DNA of 46,876 nt from Bacteroidales bacterium (GCA_003141895.1 PLNT01000004.1:1-46876), one strand, 5' to 3'; counted from the stretch's first letter, positions 1-8,293 are shown. Notes: generated from the letters alone by a model not told the origin. A program made the numbers and translations.

Positions 1-10
1 ATGTGTTACG

Positions 11-62
11 GTGACACACTGATACCCAGAAAAGGTTTTGATACGGTCAGCTGGTGTGTCAC
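11..62. repeat. 9-bp inverted repeat at the left edge
   Basis: GTGACACAC at 11-19 is the exact reverse complement of GTGTGTCAC at 54-62, with 34 bases between. Short direct repeats (TGATAC followed by a GGTC-like core) lie in the same stretch. No gene is visible in 1-110. It may belong to the degraded element that also left the antirepressor fragment, but it is cut by the window edge. Confidence 0.4.
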
Positions 63-150
63 TGTGATACGCCGGTCGCTATGAAGAAAATCATACCGAC
101 TGAATTAGTGAAAAAAAGGACCAGTTCTAAAGATTTGTAGTGCAAATCGT

Positions 151-333
151 GTGCAAATAAATAAGGACTTTTCCACAATTCTGGGGAAAAGTACAGGAGG
201 GCGACCAACGGTAGAGTATGCCCTGACTCTTGATATGGCAAAAGAACTCTCATTACTGCGGAGGTCATCGATACGCTCAAAACTGAGCATATCTCTTTTA
301 CAGTTTCAATTAACCTATCCGATTTTCGGATAG
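151..333 (+). pseudogene. Fragment of an AntA/AntB-type phage antirepressor
   Basis: The 60-codon GTG-started frame contains INKDFSTILGKSTGGRP followed by TVEYALTLDMAKELSLL. This is the core of the AntA/AntB antirepressor domain, where 'YALTLDMAKEL' is the hallmark, normally followed by a conserved ERNEKGxxAR segment. Here that segment is replaced by unrelated residues and a stop at 331-333. The upstream half of the domain, with its usual W-I-x-R-R-I helix, is also missing. Antirepressors are normally phage or phage-derived proteins that relieve repressor control. The fragment lies just beyond the 3' end of tRNA-Pro, a typical integration site. I read it as a decayed prophage gene; a functional micro-protein is unlikely. 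Confidence 0.65.
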
Positions 334-373
334 CCCTGCCCAAAATTGAGCAGGGGTGTCGTGTTTTACGACA
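334..373. other. Two consecutive hairpins after the antirepressor fragment
   Basis: CCCTGC (334-339) pairs with GCAGGG (350-355), and directly after it TGTCGT (357-362) pairs with ACGACA (368-373). Neither has a clear T-run, so neither is a convincing intrinsic terminator. No gene is seen in 374-496. Confidence 0.4.
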
Positions 374-496
374 ACCTAAGTACTCTATTTTTTAAAATTA
401 ATCGGCTTAATTTTCAGCGTATCTCTCAAATACCTGGAAAGTGAGTTAAAAGGACCAGTTCTAGAGTTTGTGGATAAACAGCGGGGAAACAAAAAA

Positions 497-525
497 CCCA
501 TCTATCAGATAATATGATAGATGGG
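497..525 (-). terminator. Rho-independent terminator of tRNA-Pro
   Basis: CCCATCTATCA (497-507) pairs perfectly with TGATAGATGGG (515-525) across a 7-nt loop. On the minus strand the stem is followed by six T residues (complement of 491-496). It begins 12 bases past the tRNA 3' end, as expected for termination of the tRNA transcript. The plus side has CTTTT after the stem, so it may work in both directions. Confidence 0.85.
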
Positions 526-536
526 CTTTTAAATTG

Positions 537-610
537 TCGGGGTGATCTGACTCGAACAGACGACCCCTTGCACCCCATGCAAGTGCGCTAGCCAACTGCG
601 CCACACCCCG
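537..610 (-). tRNA. tRNA-Pro (anticodon GGG)
   Basis: A complete 74-nt cloverleaf reads on the minus strand. The acceptor CGGGGTG pairs with CACCCCG and the discriminator is A. The D stem is GCGC/GCGC, and the anticodon stem CTTGC/GCAAG encloses the loop ATGGGGT, giving anticodon GGG. The T arm has the TTCGAGT loop with one G-U pair in its stem. CCA is not encoded, so it must be added after transcription. A terminator follows, and a TTG-N19-TATTTTTG promoter lies upstream at 714-743. A partial copy of the 5' half of this tRNA sits in the leader at 627-672. Confidence 0.93.
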
Positions 611-626
611 AAAAAATTTAAAAAAT

Positions 627-672
627 CAAGTGCACTGCCTCCCGATAGCTATCGGGATGCGCCACACCCCGA
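627..672 (-). pseudogene. Duplicate 5' half of tRNA-Pro with a palindrome in its D loop
   Basis: On the minus strand, 672-658 repeats without mismatch the 15 bases at the start of tRNA-Pro (611-597). GTGCACTTG then matches the tRNA's GCGCACTTG and the similarity ends in the anticodon stem. Where the true tRNA has its short D loop, this copy carries the palindrome TCCCGATAGCTATCGGGA (640-657). The D stem can still pair (GCGC with GTGC, one wobble). The 3' half is absent, so it is not a functional tRNA. It lies between the promoter at 714-743 and the real tRNA and would therefore be part of the primary transcript. Confidence 0.7.
640..657. repeat. TCCCGATAGCTATCGGGA palindrome, copy 1
   Basis: An 18-bp perfect palindrome. 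Identical copies occur at 11145-11162 and 36629-36646, both intergenic. This copy sits inside the duplicated tRNA half, which suggests it is an inserted or exchanged module. Confidence 0.8.
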
Positions 673-713
673 TTATACTCCAATGCTTAAGCAATGGCTC
701 AAAAAAACTTATG

Positions 714-743
714 CAAAAATAATCAACTATTCCGATTATGCAA
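714..743 (-). promoter_or_regulatory. Promoter of tRNA-Pro
   Basis: Read on the minus strand, TTG (743-741), 19 bases, then TATTTTTG (721-714) matches the Bacteroidota vegetative promoter TTG-N19-TAnnTTTG. Transcription would start near 707, run through the duplicated tRNA half, then tRNA-Pro, and stop at 497-525. The rest of 744-989 contains no gene that I can support, only the hairpins at 851-869 and 931-950. Confidence 0.65.
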
Positions 744-850
744 CAATGTAAACTTGCAGCTAAAATAATGTACTCTTCTGCTGCAGGCAACTGAGTATCA
801 AAGAGGGACATTAATCTATTAAAACATCTCCCTGACCATATACATAAAAG

Positions 851-869
851 CTTTCAGAGGTTCTGAAAG
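851..869 (-). terminator. Possible terminator after the first permease gene
   Basis: CTTTCAGA (851-858) pairs with TCTGAAAG (862-869) across GGT. On the minus strand the stem is followed by CTTTTAT, a weak T-run. It lies about 120 bases past the permease stop codon. A second, AT-rich hairpin (AAGGATT 931-937 with AATCCTT 944-950) is closer to the stop. Confidence 0.45.
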
Positions 870-989
870 ATGTTTTTCTTTAATTCCATATCATAAACAG
901 TTTTGCAATGAAAGCCGGCCCTCTCCAATTAAGGATTTTTAATAATCCTTTATGAAGGAATCCAAACTCCAGCTCACTCCAAACTTTTC

Positions 990-3338
990 TTACTCATACC
1001 TCAGCGCCTCAACCGGATTTTTACTTGCTGCTTTATACGATTGGAAACTTACTGTCAGCAATGCAATAAGCAAAGCTATAGTGCCTGCCATTCCAAATAC
1101 CCACCAGCTGATGTTTATCCGGTATGCAAAGTTTTGAAGCCAATTATTCATGGCATACCAGGCAATCGGACAGGCAATTATAATTGAGATTAATATCCAA
1201 ATAATATATTCTCCTGACAGCAGTGAGAATATCTCCATGGACTTTGCCCCGTTTATTTTCCTTATCCCTATCTCTTTTGTCCTGCGTTCTGTCATAAATG
1301 ATGATAACCCTATAAGCCCGAGACATGAAATGATAATTGCAAGGAAAGAGAAATAACTAAATATTTTACCCATTCTTTGTTCTGTCCTGTAAAGATTATC
1401 ATAATCATCATCAAGATAATGAAAATCAATAGGTAGCCCGGGATCAAATGATTTATATGTTTTTTTTATAAATTCTACTATTGAGAGTATTTTATCGGGT
1501 TTCATTTTGACATAGAAATTGTTGGACGAACCTGGTTGCATGATGAGCGGACCGATTTTGTAATGCAACGATTGAATGTGAAAATCTTTTACCACCCCAA
1601 TTATATTCAATTCAGATCCCCATGGTGATATTATTTTTTGACCAATAGGATCTTTAAAACCCAGGACTCTTTCTGCCTGTTCATTTATAACTATCGCTGA
1701 ATTATCAGTTGAATATTCAGAAGAAAAGAATCTCCCTTCCTTTTGCTCAAGTTTATAGGTTTTAGCATAATCGACGTCAGCACCAAGCTGATGAAACAAT
1801 ACATCATCTCCAACCTTTTTCCCTTCCCATTTAAAACCATTGGAAACACCGTCGTTGTAGAACGGATTCGATGCCCTTGTTACGCTCAGTATATCAGGAT
1901 TGTTGCTGAGCTCCTTTTTAAAAGTTTCCAGCTTGGGATCATCAGGGCGTGTTGGGAACATAAAATATCCTATGTTGTCTTTATTAAATCCAAGGTTTTT
2001 ATTTTGAATATATTTCAGTTGCGTTTTAACTATTAAAGTGCAAATAATAAGCAGGATAGAGAGTGTAAACTGAAAAATAACCAGAACTCTTCTGAATCCG
2101 GCTTTACCCGGATTCTTATTAATGTTTCCTTTAATTATATCAAGTGGCTTAAAGGAAGACAAATACAATGCCGGATAACTTCCTGCCAATAAGCTGCAAA
2201 ACAATATAACGGTGATTAACCCAATATATAAACCAAAACTATGATAATTAACACTCAACTGCTTCCCTGTAAGATTATTAAAGCCGGGCAAAAGCAATTC
2301 AACAAAAATCATTGCAATTACATGGGCCACCAATACAATCAGCAGAGATTCTCCCAGGAACTGGACGACTATTTTTCGTTTTCCTGCTCCTGCCACTTTA
2401 CGTACCCCGATCTCCATTGCCCTTCTGGTTGATTGAGCAGTAGACAGGTTCAGGAAGTTGATGCAGGCAATAACAAGTATGAAAACAGCTATGAGGCCTA
2501 GAATTCTGACGTAAGTAATATCACCATTGCCGTAAATATCTGCTTCATATTTTCCTGAAGAGAACAGATGAATCTTTTTGATGTTTTGAAGGAAAATCTC
2601 CGAGTTTGATCCGCTGTTATGCTTCTTGATGAAATCCAGAATTTTCTCATCAACAATTTTACTGTCTGTACCTTTTTTAAGTTCAATATATGTGTAAAAC
2701 CGGTCGCGCCAACTATCAATCTGTGCCCCTAATCCGGTTAACCATTGGATAGGTACTAAAAACTTAAACTGAATGTGACTGTTATGAGGTAAACTCTTTA
2801 CAACACCGGTTACAGTTACCACATAACCCCGTGATTGAATTGTTTTACCAAGTGCATCCTCATCAACGAAGTATTTCTTTGCCATTTCTTCTGTGATAAC
2901 AATATTGTGAGGATCATTTAAAGCGCTGTTTATATCTCCACGAACAAACTTGATATTGAACATCTTTAAAAAATCCTTATCAACCGATGTAACCGTTTCT
3001 TCTATAAATTCATCACCATGTTTTAATGTTAGTGGGTTAGGCGTGTATCTCGAAGACCGTATTATTTCAGGATATTCTGCTTTTAAACCAGCGGCTAATG
3101 CACCTGGAGTTGGTACTATCATAGGACCTTCTCTCCCGGAAAGATGTTGGTTTTCAATCACACGGTACAGATCACCGGCATTTTTGAAATGTCTGTCAAA
3201 GCTCCATTCATCCTGCACCCATAAAAGAATTAAAATTGCAGAAGCCATTCCAATGGCCATACCGCTGATATTCAGGATTGAATAAGTTGAATTTCTTTTG
3301 ATATTCCGGAAAGCGATTTTCAGGTAATTCCTAATCAT
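990..3338 (-). CDS. FtsX/MacB-family ABC transporter permease, copy A
   Basis: A 782-aa membrane protein with the layout of Bacteroidota MacB-like permeases. The N-terminal MIRNYLKIAFRNIKRN is followed by TM1 (about 20-40), a large periplasmic MacB_PCD domain (about 45-250), and an FtsX domain with TMs near 285-305, 325-350, 375-400 and 428-447. A second periplasmic domain follows, then a C-terminal FtsX domain with three TMs (about 665-770) ending in the typical PVEALRYE. Such permeases use mechanotransmission and do not form a transmembrane pore. They pair with a LolD/MacB-type ATPase, and none is adjacent here. It is the last gene of the minus-strand block and a paralogue of 8476-10824, with exactly the same length. 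Substrate unknown. Confidence 0.93.
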   Translation of the reverse strand: MIRNYLKIAFRNIKRNSTYSILNISGMAIGMASAILILLWVQDEWSFDRHFKNAGDLYRVIENQHLSGREGPMIVPTPGALAAGLKAEYPEIIRSSRYTPNPLTLKHGDEFIEETVTSVDKDFLKMFNIKFVRGDINSALNDPHNIVITEEMAKKYFVDEDALGKTIQSRGYVVTVTGVVKSLPHNSHIQFKFLVPIQWLTGLGAQIDSWRDRFYTYIELKKGTDSKIVDEKILDFIKKHNSGSNSEIFLQNIKKIHLFSSGKYEADIYGNGDITYVRILGLIAVFILVIACINFLNLSTAQSTRRAMEIGVRKVAGAGKRKIVVQFLGESLLIVLVAHVIAMIFVELLLPGFNNLTGKQLSVNYHSFGLYIGLITVILFCSLLAGSYPALYLSSFKPLDIIKGNINKNPGKAGFRRVLVIFQFTLSILLIICTLIVKTQLKYIQNKNLGFNKDNIGYFMFPTRPDDPKLETFKKELSNNPDILSVTRASNPFYNDGVSNGFKWEGKKVGDDVLFHQLGADVDYAKTYKLEQKEGRFFSSEYSTDNSAIVINEQAERVLGFKDPIGQKIISPWGSELNIIGVVKDFHIQSLHYKIGPLIMQPGSSNNFYVKMKPDKILSIVEFIKKTYKSFDPGLPIDFHYLDDDYDNLYRTEQRMGKIFSYFSFLAIIISCLGLIGLSSFMTERRTKEIGIRKINGAKSMEIFSLLSGEYIIWILISIIIACPIAWYAMNNWLQNFAYRINISWWVFGMAGTIALLIALLTVSFQSYKAASKNPVEALRYE

Positions 3339-3476
3339 TGTTTTTATTTGTTATAAAGTTGTATAGTTGTAATTAAAGTCTTTTTACCATTGAAGATTTC
3401 TAAAGTGATATGCATACGCTCATCATGATAATGCCATTATTAATCAAAAAGTCTTATTCCAAATTAATAGCTGCAA

Positions 3477-5021
3477 TCAATGATTCTGAGAATCCTGTTG
3501 CTTTTCTTCAGCTTTTAATGGTGTATTCATCCAAAATCTTCCTGATTTGTCAGAGCTGGAAATCTGGTTCTGTTCAAGGGGCATGGCCTGTATAAAACAA
3601 TTATTCTGAAATTGCACCAGCTTATTATATTCCTGCACAAAAAGTTCTCTGAACTGACGAAATTCCATTTCTTTTCGTTTGTTTAGAATATTGCCATTAA
3701 TATCTTTCAGGCTCGCAATGTTTAAATACATGGAATTAATTTCCTGGTAGGAAAATTTATCATCTCTGATGGTTATATACAAGTTGGGGCCGGCGACTCC
3801 AATCCTTGTAATTTTTGCTTTTCTTTTACCAATGGTTATATCGTAATTTTCCATTCTATGCCCCGAAACAGTATCTATTTTCCTGTTAAAAAAAGCCGTA
3901 ATAGTCATATCAATCAACCTGCGGTCAGCATAAGGACCCCCTTCTTGCCTCCATTCTACTTTCTTAATTTTAAAGAAGTTATTGTCATTCGGATCAGGAA
4001 TAGTGAATGAATTATTGAAAGATATATATTTAAGACACATCTTGGAATTAAGTGCTGGCTCATGCCCATATTCAATCTCAATATTGAAAATCTCTTTGTT
4101 CTTTATTTCTGTATTTAAAACTGATGCAGAGTACTCAAGCTTGTGGATCGAATAGTCATCTGTCTGAATGTATATTGCACCTTTCATCTGGATGTTATCT
4201 CCTGTGATCTCTTGTTTTGCGGTGAAATCGATCTCATATAACAATGTACTTCCATCATAGATTCCGATTGGCGTTGAAAACCTGTGATTTCTGATAAAAT
4301 TCTTCGTCAGAGTATCAACGTATGAGAATGAGCTTTTGTCGAAATTTCTAATTGCATCGTGAGCCAGCAGAATAAAAAGATCATTGCTGTTTTGATCGCC
4401 AACCATTGCATTATGGTAGGGACTTATATTCAATCTCAAAAAATCCATATTCTTTTTGAAATCGAGTAATCTGTACCTGTTTGAATCAGAGGAGAAGGTA
4501 AAGCCCTTATCAAGAGTATGAATAATCCCCTCATTCAGATCAAGATAATTATTGCCGTCCTTCTGATAATCCCGGTAATATGATACAAAACTGAACGGTA
4601 TTGCCGGACTATTTTTCTTAATATTTCTGAGCGCCCTGTCTATTATAATTTCCGGGATAAGTGTTCTTTTTCTGGCACTTTCACTGACTTCATTAAGTGC
4701 GTTGATATTGGGTACGAGTTTAAAGTTGTTCATTACAGATGTTTTTAGAACACTAAAAGCCACTGAAAGCCTGTTAAATCCGATACAGGTCACGATCAGA
4801 CTGTCAGATTGAAATCCGGCAATGTTCAATATTCTGAAATCACCCTCAGCATTTGATATGACCATAAGCTGATAGTTTAAAAGCCGCACTGTCGCATATG
4901 GTACAGGTTCAGCTGTTTTAGAATCAATAACTTTCCCTCTTATATAATCCCTTTGCTGGCAATATATTACAGGATGATTAATAGAGAATAGGAAAGCAAT
5001 AAAGATTAAGCGCTTAATCAT
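3477..5021 (-). CDS. Secreted carboxypeptidase-regulatory-like domain protein, tandem copy 1
   Basis: 514 aa with a signal peptide (about 1-21, ending near Y-C-Q-Q). A CarboxypepD_reg-like beta-sandwich follows (about 24-105: IRGKVIDSKTAEPVPYATV, with the NAEGDFRI turn). A middle region carries 'FVSYYRDYQKDGNNYLDLNEGIIHTLDKGF', as seen in related Bacteroidota secreted proteins. Near 390-470, FNRKIDTVSG...NYDITIG...LKDINGNIL resembles an SbsA-like Ig (Big_5) fold; that is inference. No catalytic motif is visible. It belongs to a three-copy tandem array with 5076-6662 and 6704-8293. Relative to the other two it lacks 16 residues before VGDQ, and its last 97 coding bases are identical to copy 3. 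Function unknown; probably periplasmic or surface. Confidence 0.9.
   Translation of the reverse strand: MIKRLIFIAFLFSINHPVIYCQQRDYIRGKVIDSKTAEPVPYATVRLLNYQLMVISNAEGDFRILNIAGFQSDSLIVTCIGFNRLSVAFSVLKTSVMNNFKLVPNINALNEVSESARKRTLIPEIIIDRALRNIKKNSPAIPFSFVSYYRDYQKDGNNYLDLNEGIIHTLDKGFTFSSDSNRYRLLDFKKNMDFLRLNISPYHNAMVGDQNSNDLFILLAHDAIRNFDKSSFSYVDTLTKNFIRNHRFSTPIGIYDGSTLLYEIDFTAKQEITGDNIQMKGAIYIQTDDYSIHKLEYSASVLNTEIKNKEIFNIEIEYGHEPALNSKMCLKYISFNNSFTIPDPNDNNFFKIKKVEWRQEGGPYADRRLIDMTITAFFNRKIDTVSGHRMENYDITIGKRKAKITRIGVAGPNLYITIRDDKFSYQEINSMYLNIASLKDINGNILNKRKEMEFRQFRELFVQEYNKLVQFQNNCFIQAMPLEQNQISSSDKSGRFWMNTPLKAEEKQQDSQNH
3501..3597 (-). repeat. 97-bp block identical to 6731-6827
   Basis: The 3' coding ends of tandem copies 1 and 3 are identical over 97 bases, while copy 2 and the rest of the genes are clearly diverged. 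The edges are sharp: 3500 is g against t at 6730, and 3598 is c against t at 6828. This is the expected pattern of recent gene conversion. Confidence 0.85.
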
Positions 5022-5075
5022 CTCCTTCCAATTTAAAGTTTTCTAATATGATACGCATTTGCGGGCCATGATTAG

Positions 5076-6662
5076 TTATTTCAGATTCTCAGAATCTTGT
5101 TGTTTTTCTTTAGCTTTTAAGGGAGTATTCATCCAGAAACTGTCAGCATTCTTTGAGCTCGAAATACAATTTTGATCAAGCGGCATATACTCTATAAAAC
5201 AGTCATTTTTAAATTCGAGAGGCTTATTATATTCCTGCACGAACAGTTCCCTGAACTGACGGATTTCACGATCTCTCTGCTTATTAAGAATATTGCCATT
5301 AATATCTTTCAGGCCGGTAATATTTATTCTGCAGAAATCATTAGTTACATTATAATTGTCATTAAAAAGGGTAAGATATAGGGTGTCACTATCTACTTTG
5401 ATTTTTCTTATTCTAGCTTTTACATCTCTTATTGTTATATCATAGATTTTTCTATCTTTTGCTGATAGTGAATCTATTTCATTATTGAAAACTACCACGG
5501 CTGTCAAATCAGATAAATTATCCTTATACGGCTCTACTGAAACCCAGTGCCCGCTCTCGATTTTAAAGAAATTGTTGTCAGTTGAATCTGGTATGATGAA
5601 TGCATTATTGAATGATATGTATCTAAGACACATTTTGGAATTGAGAGCCGGTTCATGCCCGTATTCAATCTCAATATTGTATATTCCCTTTTTCTTCTTG
5701 TCTGAATCGAAAAATGAAGCTGAATATTCAAGTCTGTGTATTGAATAGTCGGCAGGCTGAATGAATATTGCACCTTTAACCTGGTAAATATCTCCAGTTA
5801 GCTGAGGTTTTGCTGTAAAGTTAATCTTATATAATAATGTATTTCCATCATAAATACCATCAGGTGCTGAAAATCTGTGGTTTTTAATAAAACTCTGAGT
5901 CAGAGTATCGACAAATGAAAATTCCTTCTTATCGAAATTTCTTATTGCATCGTGGGCAAGTAAAATGAAAAACTCATTCCCGTATTGGTCGCCAACATAT
6001 CCCAAGGGCATTTGTTTAAATGAGATATCAGAATGAACTGATCCCGGAATGTCATAATAAGGAGAAATATTTATCCTCTTGAAATCAATATTTTTTCTGA
6101 ATTCGAGCAATCTGTGCTTGCTTGAATCTGATGCCCAGGTAAAGCCTTTATCCAGAGTCTGGATAATAGCCTCATTCAGATTAAGATAATTACTGCTGTC
6201 CTTTAGATAATCGCGGTAATAGGATACATAACTGAACGGTTTGTCAGGATAATTTTTTTTAATATTCCTAAGCGCTCTGGCTATTATCATTTCCGGGCTG
6301 AGTCTTCTTTTTCTGGCAGTTACCATGACCTCTTTCAGACCATAGATATTGGGTACAAGCTTAAGATTATTCATTTCGGACATTTTCAGGACAGTAAAGG
6401 CCAAAGATAGCCTGCGAAATCCGATACAGGTTACGATCAGGCTGTCGGATTGAAATTCGGGACTGTTCATTATTCTGAAATCTCCTTCAGCATTTGTATG
6501 GATCCCAACCTCGGAGTTTTTAAGCCATATTGTTGCGTATGGTACAGGCAGCGATGTTTTGGAATCAATCACTTTCCCTCTGATATAATCGGGCTGCTGG
6601 CAATAAATTAATGGATGATTAATCGAAATTAGTAAACAAATAATGGTTAAGGGTCGTATCAT
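5076..6662 (-). CDS. Secreted carboxypeptidase-regulatory-like domain protein, tandem copy 2
   Basis: 528 aa, same architecture as its neighbours. It has a signal peptide (MIRPLTIICLLISINHPLIYC) and a CarboxypepD_reg-like domain (about 24-105, with IRGKVIDSKTSLPVPYATI and NAEGDFRI). An extended central region contains VSYYRDYLKDSSNYLNLNEA, and an Ig-like C-terminal stretch ends in LKDINGNIL. The tail is QDSENLK. It is the most diverged of the three; at its 3' end it does not share the block common to copies 1 and 3. Gaps to its neighbours are 54 bp (to copy 1) and 41 bp (to copy 3), so the three are probably co-transcribed. No enzymatic residues are recognised. Confidence 0.9.
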   Translation of the reverse strand: MIRPLTIICLLISINHPLIYCQQPDYIRGKVIDSKTSLPVPYATIWLKNSEVGIHTNAEGDFRIMNSPEFQSDSLIVTCIGFRRLSLAFTVLKMSEMNNLKLVPNIYGLKEVMVTARKRRLSPEMIIARALRNIKKNYPDKPFSYVSYYRDYLKDSSNYLNLNEAIIQTLDKGFTWASDSSKHRLLEFRKNIDFKRINISPYYDIPGSVHSDISFKQMPLGYVGDQYGNEFFILLAHDAIRNFDKKEFSFVDTLTQSFIKNHRFSAPDGIYDGNTLLYKINFTAKPQLTGDIYQVKGAIFIQPADYSIHRLEYSASFFDSDKKKKGIYNIEIEYGHEPALNSKMCLRYISFNNAFIIPDSTDNNFFKIESGHWVSVEPYKDNLSDLTAVVVFNNEIDSLSAKDRKIYDITIRDVKARIRKIKVDSDTLYLTLFNDNYNVTNDFCRINITGLKDINGNILNKQRDREIRQFRELFVQEYNKPLEFKNDCFIEYMPLDQNCISSSKNADSFWMNTPLKAKEKQQDSENLK

Positions 6663-6703
6663 CTCTTTTCGATTTAAGTGGATTCTATGCGTCGTGATAA
6701 TAG

Positions 6704-8293
6704 TTATTTCAGATTCTCAGAATCTTGTTTCTTTTCTTCAGCTTTTAATGGTGTATTCATCCAAAATCTTCCTGATTTGTCAGAGCTGGAAATCTGGTTC
6801 TGTTCAAGGGGCATGGCCTGTATAAAATAATTATCCTGAATTTCGAGTGGTTTATTATATTCCTGTACAAATAGTTCCCTAAACTGACGAAATTCAAGCT
6901 CTCTTCGTTTGTTAATAAATTTACCATTAATGTCTTTCAGGTTTTTTACATTTAAATTACAGGAATCAAGTTCTTTGTAGGTGAACTTGTCATCTCTTAC
7001 TGTTATATACAATTTGGGGCCATTAACTTCAACAGTCTTGATCTTCGCTTTTCTTTTACCGATTGTCAAGACGTAATTTCCTATTTCGCCACCCGAAACA
7101 GCATCGAGATCCCTATTGAAATAAGCTATGATTTCCATATCGGTCTTACGAAAATAAGGGCCACCGGGTTGCTTCCATACTGTTCCCAAAATTTTAAAGA
7201 AATCATTGTCATTCGCATCAGGTATAGAGAAAGAATTATTGAAAGATATGTATTTAAGACACATCTTGGAATTAACTGCTGTCTCAGGCCCATATTCGAT
7301 CTCAATATTGAAAATCTCCTTGTTCTTATTTCCTGAATTTGAAAATGATGCAGAATACTCAAGTCTGTGTATCGAATAATCATCGGGCTGAATAAATATT
7401 GCACCTTTCATATGGACGCTATCGCCAGTAATCTTACGTTTTACGGTGAAATCGATTTTATATAATAATGTATTTCCCTCATGAACTCCGGTTGGATTTG
7501 AAAACACATGATTTCTGATAAAATTCTTAGTCAGAGTATCAACAAATGAAAACGATCTTGTATCACAATTTCTGATTGCATCGTGAACCAGCAATATAAA
7601 AAGTTCATTGCCGTATTGATCACCAACTATAGCATTTGGTACTTTTTTAAACCATACATCAGAATGATCAGTTTCCGGAAGATCATAATATGGAGTAATA
7701 CTTGTCCGGGTGAAATCTATGTTCTTTTTGAAATCGAGTAATCTGTATCTGTTTGAGTCTGATGAATAGGCAAAGCCTTTATCCAGTGTCTGGATGATCC
7801 CCTCGTTCAGATTAAGATAATTGATGCTATCCTTCTGGTAATCACGGTAATATGATACATAACTGAACGGTATAGTCGGATTATTTTTCTTAATGTTCGC
7901 GAGAGCTCTGCCAATTATAATTTGCGAACTAAGTCTCTTTTTTCTGGCAGATACCTTGACCTCATTCAGACTATAGATATAGGGTACAAGCTTAATGTTG
8001 TTCATTCCAGTGGGATTTAATTTACTAAAGGCCACTGTAAGCCCGTGAAATCCAATACAGGAAACGATAAGACTATCGGATTGAAATTCGGGATTGTTTA
8101 ATATTCTGAAATCACCTACAGCATTTGAAATGACTCCAACCTGGGCGTTTTTCAGACGTACCGTTGCGAATGGTATTGGTTCCGATGTTTTGGAATCAAT
8201 TACTTTCCCTCTTATAAAATCAGGCTGCTGGCAGTAAATTACAGGATGATTAATCGAGAACAGTAACCAAATAATGATTATGTGTCGTATCAT
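6704..8293 (-). CDS. Secreted carboxypeptidase-regulatory-like domain protein, tandem copy 3
   Basis: 529 aa. Signal peptide (about 1-21), then a CarboxypepD_reg-like domain (IRGKVIDSKTSEPIPFATV, AVGDFRI). The same middle region has VSYYRDYQKDSINYLNLNEG, followed by an Ig-like C-terminal segment (FNRDLDAVSGGEIGNYVLTIG ... LKDINGKFI). It is transcribed first of the three. The 182-bp gap to the upstream permease (8294-8475) has no promoter or terminator I can defend, so it may be transcribed with the permease or from a promoter I do not recognise. The final 97 coding bases match copy 1 exactly. Function unknown. Confidence 0.9.
   Translation of the reverse strand: MIRHIIIIWLLFSINHPVIYCQQPDFIRGKVIDSKTSEPIPFATVRLKNAQVGVISNAVGDFRILNNPEFQSDSLIVSCIGFHGLTVAFSKLNPTGMNNIKLVPYIYSLNEVKVSARKKRLSSQIIIGRALANIKKNNPTIPFSYVSYYRDYQKDSINYLNLNEGIIQTLDKGFAYSSDSNRYRLLDFKKNIDFTRTSITPYYDLPETDHSDVWFKKVPNAIVGDQYGNELFILLVHDAIRNCDTRSFSFVDTLTKNFIRNHVFSNPTGVHEGNTLLYKIDFTVKRKITGDSVHMKGAIFIQPDDYSIHRLEYSASFSNSGNKNKEIFNIEIEYGPETAVNSKMCLKYISFNNSFSIPDANDNDFFKILGTVWKQPGGPYFRKTDMEIIAYFNRDLDAVSGGEIGNYVLTIGKRKAKIKTVEVNGPKLYITVRDDKFTYKELDSCNLNVKNLKDINGKFINKRRELEFRQFRELFVQEYNKPLEIQDNYFIQAMPLEQNQISSSDKSGRFWMNTPLKAEEKKQDSENLK

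Larger units (their letters stand above)
114..463. repeat. 16-bp direct repeats bracketing the antirepressor remnant
   Basis: The 16-mer AAAAGGACCAGTTCTA occurs at 114-129 and again at 448-463. Similarity continues loosely on both sides (GTGA upstream; AAGATTTGTAG versus GAGTTTGTGG downstream). The 318-bp interior holds the antirepressor fragment and two hairpins. The repeats could be ends of a small element or a duplication footprint; no transposase is present. Confidence 0.5.

Noticed and set aside
59-343. 94-codon minus-strand frame at the left edge
   Set aside because: It is antisense to the antirepressor fragment, has no family resemblance and no promoter or ribosome-binding site.
627-672. 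Second functional tRNA-Pro gene
   Set aside because: Only the 5' half is present; there is no anticodon loop, T arm or 3' acceptor strand.
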